From: Candidatus Glassbacteria bacterium | GTDB lineage: Bacteria > Gemmatimonadota > Glassbacteria > GWA2-58-10 | DNA: 35,338 nucleotides | Direction of reading: 5' to 3' | Assembly (NCBI GenBank): GCA_019456185.1 | Contig: VRUH01000004.1 | Location: 75,131 to 110,468, forward strand | Shown: one piece after another, positions 1-6,598 of the stretch | Layout of the letters: the number at the start of each line of letters is the position of its first letter | Position numbering within the stretch: position 1 is the first letter of the stretch | Position numbers and translations under genes: made by a program | The notes under the pieces: generated by a model | Database searches by the model: none | The model's input: only the letters and a program-made list of their open reading frames with translations | Told to the model about the DNA's origin: nothing

Positions 1-243
1 GATATTGACGCAGAGACGGCACCCGGGGTGCAGCACCCGGACACACTCGCTCCAGACAAGGTTCAGGCTGTTGACATACTCCTCGTAACTCTGGCCGAAC
101 CCGATCTGCCCCGGCTGGCTGCCGTACTCCTTGAGCTGCCAGTAGGGGGGCGAGGTCACCACAAGCTGGACCGAGCTATCGGCCAACTCGTCCATCCGCC
201 GGCTGTCGGCGACGAGTATCCTGTGTGTTGTTTTTCCGCTCAC
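1..243 (-). CDS. DNA methyltransferase (N4-cytosine/N6-adenine type), 5' part only
   Basis: The minus strand reads from a GTG at 243 to the window edge for 81 codons without a stop, so the 3' part is missing. The N-terminus has the pattern of the N6_N4_Mtase family: a short beta strand ending in 'ILVADSRRMDEL' (SAM-site region), then 'VTSPPYW' near residue 30. That is the catalytic (D/N/S)PPY motif, and the S plus the following W favour an N4-cytosine or related enzyme. The family transfers a methyl group from S-adenosylmethionine to a base in a specific DNA site. GTG overlaps the TGA of the upstream 82-codon ORF, suggesting translational coupling. A restriction partner could lie outside the window. 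The start is inferred from this overlap and from the family's usual short N-terminus. Specificity cannot be told. Confidence 0.85.
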   Translation of the reverse strand, partial: MSGKTTHRILVADSRRMDELADSSVQLVVTSPPYWQLKEYGSQPGQIGFGQSYEEYVNSLNLVWSECVRVLHPGCRLCVNI

Positions 244-488
244 TGGAACTTGGCCCTGAACCTTTCCAACTCCGCCGCCAGCGGCACAGAACCGGCGAAC
301 AGGAACAGCGGGTACAGCCGGATGAAAGTTTTCTCGATCAGCTCCACAAAGCCCCGGCCCAGCCGCACGACTTCACCGGCGGGCAACATGGTTCCCATGT
401 GGTAGTTTTTGCGCTGCGCCCAGCCGAACGCCGGTTGGGGCAGATTTTCGATCCTGGGCTTGGAGTAGCTTTCGCCGCCGATAGTCAT
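240..488 (-). CDS. Hypothetical 82-residue protein coupled to the DNA methyltransferase
   Basis: This ORF begins at ATG 488 and ends in a TGA that overlaps the GTG start of the methyltransferase. An in-frame TAA lies only a few codons upstream, so the gene cannot extend far. I do not recognise a family. The N-terminal half is polar with aromatic and basic residues (FGWAQRKNYHMG). The C-terminal half has a hydrophobic stretch (IRLYPLFLFAGSVPLAA) flanked by charged residues, perhaps one amphipathic or weak membrane helix. No clear ribosome binding site precedes the ATG. It may be a small partner of the modification enzyme or the remnant of a longer gene truncated at the accessory-DNA boundary. 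Only its position supports a link to DNA modification. Confidence 0.5.
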   Translation of the reverse strand: MTIGGESYSKPRIENLPQPAFGWAQRKNYHMGTMLPAGEVVRLGRGFVELIEKTFIRLYPLFLFAGSVPLAAELERFRAKFQ

Positions 489-534
489 GTCGCTGTGGGT
501 TCCATTGGGCCACTCTTAAGTTTTATTTTTGTTA

Positions 535-687
535 TCAATTATCTACAGAAAGCGCAATCAGGAAAATCGCTCCACCGAGGCTGAGAATCACTATCGCAAT
601 ATTAGAACGGCCTATCCAGGATATTTCCTGGACGACCACTATCCCCGCGATAACGATGGCGATGATGTTAAGAGTTCGAGGATTCAT
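535..687 (-). CDS. Small two-helix membrane protein, 50 residues
   Basis: A short ORF starts at ATG 687 directly behind a near-consensus ribosome binding site (AGGAGGTG, six bases upstream) and ends at TGA 535. The product has two hydrophobic segments, about residues 7-19 (IIAIVIAGIVVV region) and 30-47 (IAIVILSLGGAIFLIALS). They are separated by a short polar turn with EISWIGRSN, so a hairpin inner-membrane protein is expected. The strong ribosome binding site and the clean hydrophobic pattern argue that it is real despite its size. No function can be assigned. It stands alone, in the same orientation as the methyltransferase pair downstream and the AT-rich gene upstream. Confidence 0.65.
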   Translation of the reverse strand: MNPRTLNIIAIVIAGIVVVQEISWIGRSNIAIVILSLGGAIFLIALSVDN

Positions 688-746
688 TTTTCACCTCCTG
701 CTCCTCGAGAGTTGAAGACATTTTCATTGTTACCTCAGAATCATCG

Positions 747-1400
747 TTAATAATATATCCAAGGAGACAAATTTGTTACATTAGGCTCCTCCATTAATAA
801 AGTTAAATAATAATATTGGCTAAATCTTTCCCTTAGCAATCGATAGATATTACTAGTGCATATCCTTCTTTGCGCTTTTTTTATTTTTCTTTCCTTAATT
901 ATTTTTAGATCATTAGGTCTATTAAGCTCAAAGCAAAGCTCTTCTTTATTAAAAAACCTCAACTCTAAACATACTAATATGTTACAAAGTCCGAATAATG
1001 AGTGTGGTCTGTTAGCAGGCGGTCCCGTTTTGAATAAATCCAATCTTCTCAATTCGATTTCGCCAAGCTTGGAGTGTCCCAAATAACCATCTATATATAA
1101 ACCACGGATAATCTGCTCCCATGTTGAAAGATAGCGCAGGAAATGATCACTATATATCGGAACGAGCCGCCTGGCATCGATATGGTATTTTTTTATATTA
1201 CCCGATGAATCGTATCTATCACCCAACACTTCTAATAAAGCCCTCTTCTTTATTTGCATCTCTATTTTACTAATGAAGTGGCTTGATAGAGATTTCTTTT
1301 CTGATCTCTCCAAGGGCAGGCAACCTGCGATCCTGTATTTATAGGCACCGAAAGACCAGGCCACGATATTATCGATAATAATGTTGCTTAAAGCGTCCAT
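747..1400 (-). CDS. Hypothetical protein, AT-rich orphan gene
   Basis: The reading frame is open from TTG 1412 or ATG 1400 to a stop at 747. I chose ATG 1400 (217 residues) because nothing resembling a ribosome binding site precedes the TTG; a weak GGAAAA lies upstream of the ATG. The protein is basic and rich in Ile, Leu, Lys, Tyr and Arg, with no signal peptide, membrane helix or recognised motif. The C-terminal third is rich in aromatic residues (SQYYYLTLL, ending PWIYY). Its DNA is strikingly AT-rich beside the high-GC genes from about 2100 onward, and its codon use (ATA, TTA, AAA) is unlike theirs. That points to recent horizontal acquisition. No family or function recognised. Confidence 0.55.
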   Translation of the reverse strand: MDALSNIIIDNIVAWSFGAYKYRIAGCLPLERSEKKSLSSHFISKIEMQIKKRALLEVLGDRYDSSGNIKKYHIDARRLVPIYSDHFLRYLSTWEQIIRGLYIDGYLGHSKLGEIELRRLDLFKTGPPANRPHSLFGLCNILVCLELRFFNKEELCFELNRPNDLKIIKERKIKKAQRRICTSNIYRLLRERFSQYYYLTLLMEEPNVTNLSPWIYY

Positions 1401-1539
1401 CTGCTTTTCCAATCGGTCATAGGTATTACTAGTTAGACGATTCTTGCCATAAACATGCGCTGTAGAATATCAATCAACTACTTGGGGAGCAGACCGGGGA
1501 AATGTCAATCTTCGTCCAAACCGGCTAAGCCTTGAACCC

Positions 1540-1921
1540 TCAGGGCGCGCTCCATATTAAATAACCGTCAGAGTTAAATAAGCGTAGTGACGACTCAGGA
1601 TAGGTCATAGTTTTTCCATCCGTTGACTCAGTCTGTCCTAGACCAAGTCCGGCACGCGCTTTTTTCGTTTTTGCCGTACAGGGCCAACCAAGGCCCCTGA
1701 CCATCGACTAGCAACTCAGCACGGAATTCACCGTTCCCATCATCTGGTGTCAGTCTCGCCCCCGAACGCATAACCCCCCAGGGTGACACTATTCTCGCCT
1801 TTTGCGTCAAACATGTGTAAGACTACCGTCGCAGGATTTTGCGTATCCAGAAAGACATTTCCGCCTAAAAACTGACCACCACCATCAATGCTGTCAGCAG
1901 AACAAACTGTTTGCGGCTCAC
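1540..1921 (-). pseudogene. Frameshifted remnant of a small exported/anchored repeat protein
   Basis: A GTG at 1921 behind GGGGGA opens a signal-anchor-like N-terminus (SRKQFVLLTALMVVV) that stops after about 19 codons. Switching frame continues a coherent protein: MFDAKGENSVTLGGYAFGG, then after a second shift DGNGEFRAELLVDGQG and PWLALYGKN, then after a third shift ARAGLGLGQTES, and finally SSLRLFNSDGYLIWSAP with a natural TGA at 1540. At least three frameshifts within 380 bases make this a decayed gene. The 'x-L-x-L-[FY]-[DG]-x-[KD]-G' pattern recurs. From memory it resembles short anchored proteins of FCB-group genomes that end in a similar W-x-A-P; function unknown. Sequencing error is unlikely to explain three independent shifts. 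Confidence 0.7.
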
Positions 1922-2000
1922 AGTCTCCCCCTTCTGTTGTACGTGAACCGTCTACTACTGGCCTTTGCGTTTCATCCTTTCCGCACTTCGCTTTATTTCA

Positions 2001-2028
2001 ATTATACGGCAAGAGAAAGTGCTGTCAA
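2001..2028 (-). promoter_or_regulatory. Near-consensus sigma-70 promoter
   Basis: On the minus strand TTGACA (2028-2023) and TATAAT (2006-2001) are separated by 16 bases. Both hexamers match the consensus exactly. Transcription would start near 1994 and run into the frameshifted gene beginning at 1921, with no intact coding sequence until the orphan gene at 1400. The promoter has stayed intact while its gene decayed. Confidence 0.75.
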
Positions 2029-2091
2029 TCAAATCAGGCCAAAGTAAAATGATTTCTCATTTGACTACAGTATATCAGACCAGCAAAATAA

Positions 2092-2247
2092 CCTGTTGTC
2101 TCAGCCCGCAGGTCCGTGATGTCCGGAGTAGTGTGCGGAGCGTGGTGGAAAGGAGCCAACAATGCGACCGGGGAAGGGTTCGGGCTTGTCGACGTGGGCG
2201 GAGGGGATGTGAAATGCAGTTATTTCGACTACGGCTGGGAAGTCTGA
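2092..2247 (+). pseudogene. Possible 3' remnant of a metallophosphoesterase gene
   Basis: A frame without start codon context runs from just after a TAA (2089-2091) to TGA 2245-2247. Its last 35 or so codons read like a genuine C-terminus: SGVVCGAWWKGANN, then GEGFGLVDVGGGDVKC and SYFDYGWEV. The G-A-W-W-x-G segment followed by G-x-G-x-x-x-V-D-V resembles the C-terminal region of calcineurin-like phosphoesterases with a trailing beta domain. This is from memory and is weak. The AT-rich flank changes abruptly to high GC at about 2095, which fits a gene whose front was removed by the accessory DNA to its left. No metal-binding motif is left. Confidence 0.35.
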
Positions 2248-2261
2248 ACCGAAGATAAAGG

Positions 2262-2305
2262 CTGCGCACCGCCCGCGGCCGGAAGGCGCTCCGGACGGTG
2301 CGCAG
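2262..2305 (-). terminator. GC-rich hairpin, probable terminator of the small CxxC gene
   Basis: CTGCGCACCG (2262-2271) and CGGTGCGCAG (2296-2305) form a perfect 10-bp stem around a GC-rich loop. On the minus strand it lies about 30 bases past the stop of the gene ending at 2337 and is followed by CCTTTATCTT, a weak T-rich tail. Confidence 0.5.
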
Positions 2306-2336
2306 TGTCCCGAAAACCAGCGGTCGGCAAACGGGT

Positions 2337-2543
2337 TCAATCCTGTCCAGCCGCGGGCGGCTGGTCGGTTGCCTTGGGATTGAACTCGGGGGCGCAGAGA
2401 TGGCTGATCGCTTCCGCCTCCACGCCGCAGACCGCGCAAGTATATGGCGCCGCAAAACCGGCCGCCTGCCGGGAGGAGCGGTCTTCCAGGTCGTATTCGC
2501 ACTGGTAATTGCGCTCGTCGGAATTAAGCTGTTCATCACTCAT
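2337..2543 (-). CDS. Small cysteine-motif (CxxC) protein, 68 residues
   Basis: ATG 2543 follows a strong GGAGGAGGT ribosome binding site and the frame runs to a stop at 2337. The centre has 'YTCAVCGVEAEAISHLC': a CxxC pair about residues 36-39 plus a later His-Leu-Cys. This is the arrangement of a small metal-binding knuckle (zinc, or iron as in rubredoxin-like peptides). The N-terminus is acidic and polar (SDEQLNSDERNYQCEYDLED), with a further Cys. The C-terminus is Pro/Gln-rich and probably disordered. No membrane segment or signal is visible. The protein stands alone between a remnant and a UroD-like gene on the opposite strand. A TTGACA lies at 2657-2652 on the same strand but I see no good -10 at the right distance. 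Function unknown. Confidence 0.7.
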   Translation of the reverse strand: MSDEQLNSDERNYQCEYDLEDRSSRQAAGFAAPYTCAVCGVEAEAISHLCAPEFNPKATDQPPAAGQD

Positions 2544-2588
2544 CAGACCTCCTCCACGCTGAATGTATTAAAGTACCTGCTTCCCTGC

Positions 2589-2603
2589 CGGAATCGCATT
2601 CCG
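2589..2603. repeat. Perfect 6-bp inverted repeat, possible operator
   Basis: CGGAAT-CGC-ATTCCG is a perfect palindrome with a 3-base spacer. It sits in the intergenic region shared by the divergent CxxC gene (start 2543) and UroD-like gene (start 2765). Position and symmetry suit a regulator site, but short palindromes arise by chance and no second copy was seen. The rest of 2544-2764 shows nothing I can name. Confidence 0.25.
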
Positions 2604-2764
2604 CGCCGGGAGTAATCTAAACGTAATTAAGTAACTACAAGTTGCCAAAAATGTCAAGATTAATATCTTCACGGTCCCGGCGCTGTTGACCCGCCGGATC
2701 ACCAGCCTTAATTTTTCGATAATCATCCGCCTGCCCCCGTTTTTCTGACCGAGAGTGTGAAAGC

Positions 2765-3991
2765 ATGAATTCTCGCGAGCGTGTGCGTGCGGCTCTCGAG
2801 TTCCGCGAACCGGACCGGGTGCCTGTCGATCTGGGCGGCTCCAACTCCAGCGGGATCGCCGCGGCTGCCTATGCGGCTCTGAAAGGGCATCTCGGGATAA
2901 CCGACGGGCAGGTTGTGGTGCACGACGTGGCTCAGATGCTGGCTACGGTCGAGGACCCGGTGCGCGAGCGGCTGGGGATCGACGTGGTCGGCCTGCCGAA
3001 CCACGGCGCCGGCTGGGGCGGGGACTGGAACGTCGATAATGACAAAGGATACCGGCCGTGGACCATCCCCGGCGGACCGGCCGTCCAGGTTCCCCGCGCC
3101 ATGCGAACGGAGTCCGCCCCCGACGGTTCGACCGTTCTGATCGGCTCCCACGGCCGTCCGGTGGCACGCATGCCCGCCGGCGGGCACTATTTCGACCCCC
3201 TGCCCGATCCTCCCGGCCAGGTTGTGCCCGAGCCGGAGGATTTCACCCTGCCGGCCATGCTGAGTGACGAGGCGTACGAGTACTACCACGCTGCGGCAAA
3301 GGAACTTTACCTGAACACTGATTGCGCCGTGCTGGGAGCCGCGGTCGGTTACGGGCTGTTCAACCTCTCGGCCGGCGGGTTAGAGAACTGGCTGTGCGCC
3401 ATCCTGGACAACCCCGCCAGGGTCGGCGCGATCCTGGACCGGGCCGTGGAGTGCAACATTCCGCTTATTGAACGGTATAACCAGGCAGCCGGACCGTACG
3501 TGGAAGCGGTTGTATTCAGCGATGACCTGGGCACCCAGAACGCCGAGTGGCTCAGTCCCGAGGTGTTCGAGGAACTGTTCGCCCCGCGCTACAAGCGTTT
3601 GTTCGATTGGATCCACCGGCATACGGACCTGAAAGTGTTCTTCCACTGCTGCGGCTCGATCTCCAGCCTGATCGAGATCCTGATCGGTTGCGGGGTGGAT
3701 ATCCTGAACCCGGTGCAGACGTCGGCGGCCGGAATGGACCCCCGTCGGCTCAAGGAGCGATTCGGCGGCCGGGTTGTGTTCTGGGGCGGCGGGGTCGACA
3801 CCCAGCACTTCCTGCCCTACGCAAGCCCCGCGGAAATCGAGACCCACGTGGCGGAGCGGATCTCGATTTTCGCCCCCGGCGGCGGGTTCGTATTCAACCC
3901 GGTCCATAATATCCAGGCCGGCGTAAGCCCGGAGTGTATCACGGCCTGTTTCGACGCAGCCCGCAGGTACGGTTCTTATCCTGTTGCATGA
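2765..3991 (+). CDS. Uroporphyrinogen decarboxylase (UroD) superfamily protein
   Basis: This 408-residue protein begins with the UroD-like signature 'MNSRERVRAALEFREPDRVP'. It continues with FSDDLG (251-256), FFHCCGS (292-298), a PVQTSAAGMDP segment (316-326) and 'PVHNIQAGVSPE' (379-390). The superfamily covers haem UroD and cobamide-dependent methyltransferase partners such as MtaA and CmuA, which bind zinc through His-x-Cys plus a later Cys. H294 and C296 fit the first pair, with C391 or H381 as possible further ligands, so a methyl or one-carbon transfer role is more likely than haem synthesis. It is much longer at the N-terminus than HemE and lacks haem neighbours. It is monocistronic or followed closely by the gene at 4067. 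The ribosome binding site is weak; ATG 2765 was kept because the family motif starts there. Confidence 0.85.
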   Translation: MNSRERVRAALEFREPDRVPVDLGGSNSSGIAAAAYAALKGHLGITDGQVVVHDVAQMLATVEDPVRERLGIDVVGLPNHGAGWGGDWNVDNDKGYRPWTIPGGPAVQVPRAMRTESAPDGSTVLIGSHGRPVARMPAGGHYFDPLPDPPGQVVPEPEDFTLPAMLSDEAYEYYHAAAKELYLNTDCAVLGAAVGYGLFNLSAGGLENWLCAILDNPARVGAILDRAVECNIPLIERYNQAAGPYVEAVVFSDDLGTQNAEWLSPEVFEELFAPRYKRLFDWIHRHTDLKVFFHCCGSISSLIEILIGCGVDILNPVQTSAAGMDPRRLKERFGGRVVFWGGGVDTQHFLPYASPAEIETHVAERISIFAPGGGFVFNPVHNIQAGVSPECITACFDAARRYGSYPVA

Positions 3992-4066
3992 ATGGAGTAC
4001 CGATTATATTGTATTCATTCCGGGGAAAATTGGATTCAGCAGAACGTCTGGTATCAGGAGGGGAGC

Positions 4067-4450
4067 ATGATCGATCAGTTGAAAGCCGATTTCGTGAGTA
4101 AGAAAAAGATTTTCGGGATACCGCTGCTGCATATTTCCAGCGGTTCGGCCAAAGGCGTGATCGCTATTGGCGAGAAAGCAACCGGTGTGCTGGCGGTCGG
4201 CAGGCTGGCGATGGGTTTCATCGCGACCGGTGCGGTCAGTATCGGCGTGATCAGCGCCGGGGCGATCAGCGTGGGACTGGCGGCCGCCGCGGGAGCGGTG
4301 GCGATCGGGTTCGGGCGCAGCGCCGGAGCGATTGCCGCCGGTGCGAGGGCCACCGGCGCGGTTGCGCTGGGTCCGCACACCGAGGGCGGTATCAAGATTC
4401 ACGTGCCCTCGCTGACTGGTGATGACGACGAGGAGGAGGACGATTACTAA
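4067..4450 (+). CDS. Glycine-periodic repeat protein with acidic tail
   Basis: ATG 4067 is preceded by AGGAGGGGAG; an upstream ATG at 3992 in the same frame has no such site and was rejected. The 127-residue product has a short basic start (KADFVSKKK) and then about 85 residues of [small/hydrophobic]-x-x-G repeats, with G at roughly 6-residue steps: GVIAIGEKATGVLAVG, GAVSIGVISAGAISVG, GAIAAGARATGAVALG. The end is strongly acidic (DDDEEEDDY). Such six-residue periodicity suggests a left-handed beta-helix or stacked-sheet fold like hexapeptide or bactofilin-type polymer formers. Alternatively it is a Gly/Ala-rich membrane-associated segment. It follows the UroD gene by 75 bases and ends convergent with the FGE operon. 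Function not known. Confidence 0.75.
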   Translation: MIDQLKADFVSKKKIFGIPLLHISSGSAKGVIAIGEKATGVLAVGRLAMGFIATGAVSIGVISAGAISVGLAAAAGAVAIGFGRSAGAIAAGARATGAVALGPHTEGGIKIHVPSLTGDDDEEEDDY

Positions 4451-4466
4451 CTAGCCCCGGTACTTT

Positions 4467-6554
4467 TCAACGGTTAACCCGCAGGTCACGGGCGCAGCGG
4501 AAGCCCACGTAGCTGTTTCCGCTGACCGGATAGAGCCAGTCGCGGCTGAACAGCGACGGGTCGTCCTGATTGACGTAGAAACTCCCTCCGCGAAACACCC
4601 GGTAAGTGCGCTCGCTGTCGCTCCAGCCATCCACCCACTCGGCCACGTTGCCCGCCGTTCCGTAGACCCCGTAAGGGCTGACGTCGTCGAGATACTCATC
4701 CACCGGTGATGTCCCCCCCAGGCCCTCGCTCCAGGTATTGGCCATTCCGGGACGGTAACTGTCGCCCCACGGGTATTGCCTGGTTACCTGCCCCATGGCG
4801 GCCAGCTCCCACTCCAGCTCGCTCGGCAGGCGTTTGCCGCTCCAGGCGGCAAATGCGGCGGCGTCCTCGTAACTGACACCGGTCACCGGATGATTTTCGC
4901 TCCCTTCGGGAAACTGCCCCTCCTTCCAGTGCCGGGGGGGAGTGCGTTCGGTGGCCTCGATAAAATAAGCGTACTGGCGGTTGGTTAGCTCGTATGTATC
5001 GATATAGAACGAGTCCACCCGCACGGAGTCCCCGTCCGCCAGTTCGATCGTCTCCGCCGCTATCAGGGTCATCCCGGCCGGAAAGTAGCCGAACCAGCTC
5101 TCGCGGATTTTCATCTCGAGCGTGATATCCTCGCCCGGAACCACTTCCACCGTGTCCACCGCTGCGCCGAATCCCGGCACGGACGCCAGTATTACGTGCG
5201 GCCCCGGCTCCAGGCGCACCAGGCGCCGGGGAGTGGTCCGGCCCAGAAATGTCCCGTCCAGCGACACCCGTGCTCCGGCCGGCTCGGAGGTGACCAGCAC
5301 GCTGCCGGGGTGGGGTTCAAGTTCGATCCGGATGATGCTGTCAGAGCGGAAGTCCACCTCCACCTTGCGCCGCCAGGTTACGTAACCCTGCTTGCGCGCG
5401 GTGATATGGTACTCGCCGGCGGGGAAATTTTGCAGTGTAACCGTGGCGGTTCCTTCCAACATTAATTCAAGTGTGTCCACCCGCAGACTGACATCCGGCT
5501 GGCTGGTGACAATGGTCAGACGGCCCGTGCGGCGCTCCATCGCGAAATTATACTCCCGGACCTCGCCCGGCACGGCTAATATCGAATCCCAGACTTCCTC
5601 GTAACCCTCCAGGGCCAGCACGAGCTCGTGACGGCCCGCGGCGAGCTGGGGAACTTTCACCGGCGTGCGTCCCACATCCAGCCCGGCCACTATCGCCAGC
5701 GCTCCGGGCGGGTCGCTGGTGACCGAGACCGCGCCGAATCCCCGGCCCTCCAGCCCGGTCATTTTCTCGCCCATGCGGGATTTTTCCAGCAGCTCGTCGG
5801 CTCCGACGGGCGAGAGCACTGTCGCGCCGGGACCCAGCCAGCGGGCCGCGCCCTCGACCAGGGGCACCAGCGAACAGCTGCCGGTGTCGAGTTTCTCGAC
5901 CCGGTAGCGGGCGCTGCGCACTCTGTGCGTTTCCAATCCCCGTTCGCCGGGTTCCAGGTCGGCGACTGTCAGCTCCTGTCCCGGCAGCACCCCGTCGGCC
6001 AGCCCGATATCGGCGATCAGCGTGTCGCCGCGCTGCTCCACAACCCGTCCGGCCAGCGGGAAATAAGCCAGCATCTTGCGCGCCAGCGCGGCCGTGCCGG
6101 CTGTGATCCCGGACACTCCGCCGGCGTGCTCCACCGTTTCGGCGGCCAGCACCTCGCCGCTTTCCGCATCCACAATCCGCGCGGCCAGGATTATCGATTC
6201 TCCGGGGCTGGAGACCGAGCCCGTGAGCACGTAACGGCTTTCGAGCAGTTCGCCCACCCGGCGCAGGCTGCCCTCGCTGAACAGGTCGCGCCAGCGAACG
6301 CTGCTGCGCTGAATGCGATACAGCCTGCCGGTTTCCTCCAGTACCGACAGCCTGCTGGAGCGGGCCAGTTCGTTGCGCATCAGTTCTGTGACAGTCCCGG
6401 CCAGAGTCTCAGCGGTCCCTATTGCCTCGAACTCCTGCACGGAGAGCAGGACGCGCCGGCGGCCGCTCTGCGCCAGGCCGCCGCCGGTTGCAAGGGGCAG
6501 GATAAAAAGCGAAAACCCCAGCCAGAGGAGAATATGTGCGGAGGGAACTTTCAT
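4467..6554 (-). CDS. Exported CsgG/FlgO-like + triple PEGA + FGE-sulfatase-fold protein
   Basis: A 695-residue exported protein. Start ATG 6554 follows AGAAGG; GTG 6569 and ATG 6566 are alternatives. A signal peptide covers about 1-30. A region about 33-165 resembles CsgG/FlgO/TolB-N proteins (LLSVQEFEAIGTAET, RYVLTGSVSSPGESIILAA). Three PEGA repeats follow at about 275-340, 344-413 and 417-483 (SVTSDPPGALAIVAG, TSQPDVSLRV, VTSEPAGARVSLDG). The C-terminal 200 residues are an FGE-sulfatase fold: 'FYIDTYELTNRQYAYF', NHPVTGVSYEDAAAFAAW, LPSELEWELAA, GNVAEWVDG and FRGGSF, ending GFRCAR. Only this last Cys is present, so the Cys pair of true formylglycine-generating enzymes is missing; a binding or scaffold role is likelier. 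It is the last gene of the LPP20 operon, about 45 bases after its neighbour. PEGA domains are usually surface-exposed or periplasmic. Confidence 0.85.
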   Translation of the reverse strand: MKVPSAHILLWLGFSLFILPLATGGGLAQSGRRRVLLSVQEFEAIGTAETLAGTVTELMRNELARSSRLSVLEETGRLYRIQRSSVRWRDLFSEGSLRRVGELLESRYVLTGSVSSPGESIILAARIVDAESGEVLAAETVEHAGGVSGITAGTAALARKMLAYFPLAGRVVEQRGDTLIADIGLADGVLPGQELTVADLEPGERGLETHRVRSARYRVEKLDTGSCSLVPLVEGAARWLGPGATVLSPVGADELLEKSRMGEKMTGLEGRGFGAVSVTSDPPGALAIVAGLDVGRTPVKVPQLAAGRHELVLALEGYEEVWDSILAVPGEVREYNFAMERRTGRLTIVTSQPDVSLRVDTLELMLEGTATVTLQNFPAGEYHITARKQGYVTWRRKVEVDFRSDSIIRIELEPHPGSVLVTSEPAGARVSLDGTFLGRTTPRRLVRLEPGPHVILASVPGFGAAVDTVEVVPGEDITLEMKIRESWFGYFPAGMTLIAAETIELADGDSVRVDSFYIDTYELTNRQYAYFIEATERTPPRHWKEGQFPEGSENHPVTGVSYEDAAAFAAWSGKRLPSELEWELAAMGQVTRQYPWGDSYRPGMANTWSEGLGGTSPVDEYLDDVSPYGVYGTAGNVAEWVDGWSDSERTYRVFRGGSFYVNQDDPSLFSRDWLYPVSGNSYVGFRCARDLRVNR

Positions 6555-6598
6555 CTGCCTTCTCATCACGCCGGGGTGTAAGTAGGAATGTCGGTAAG

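Noticed and set aside
529-750. 73-codon plus-strand frame
   Set aside because: Lies opposite the 50-residue membrane protein, which has a consensus ribosome binding site. The plus-strand product has no recognisable pattern.
2652-2657. TTGACA on the minus strand before the CxxC gene
   Set aside because: No acceptable -10 16-18 bases downstream.
5628-6581. 317-codon open frame antisense to the PEGA/FGE protein
   Set aside because: Gln/Arg/His-rich shadow without motif.
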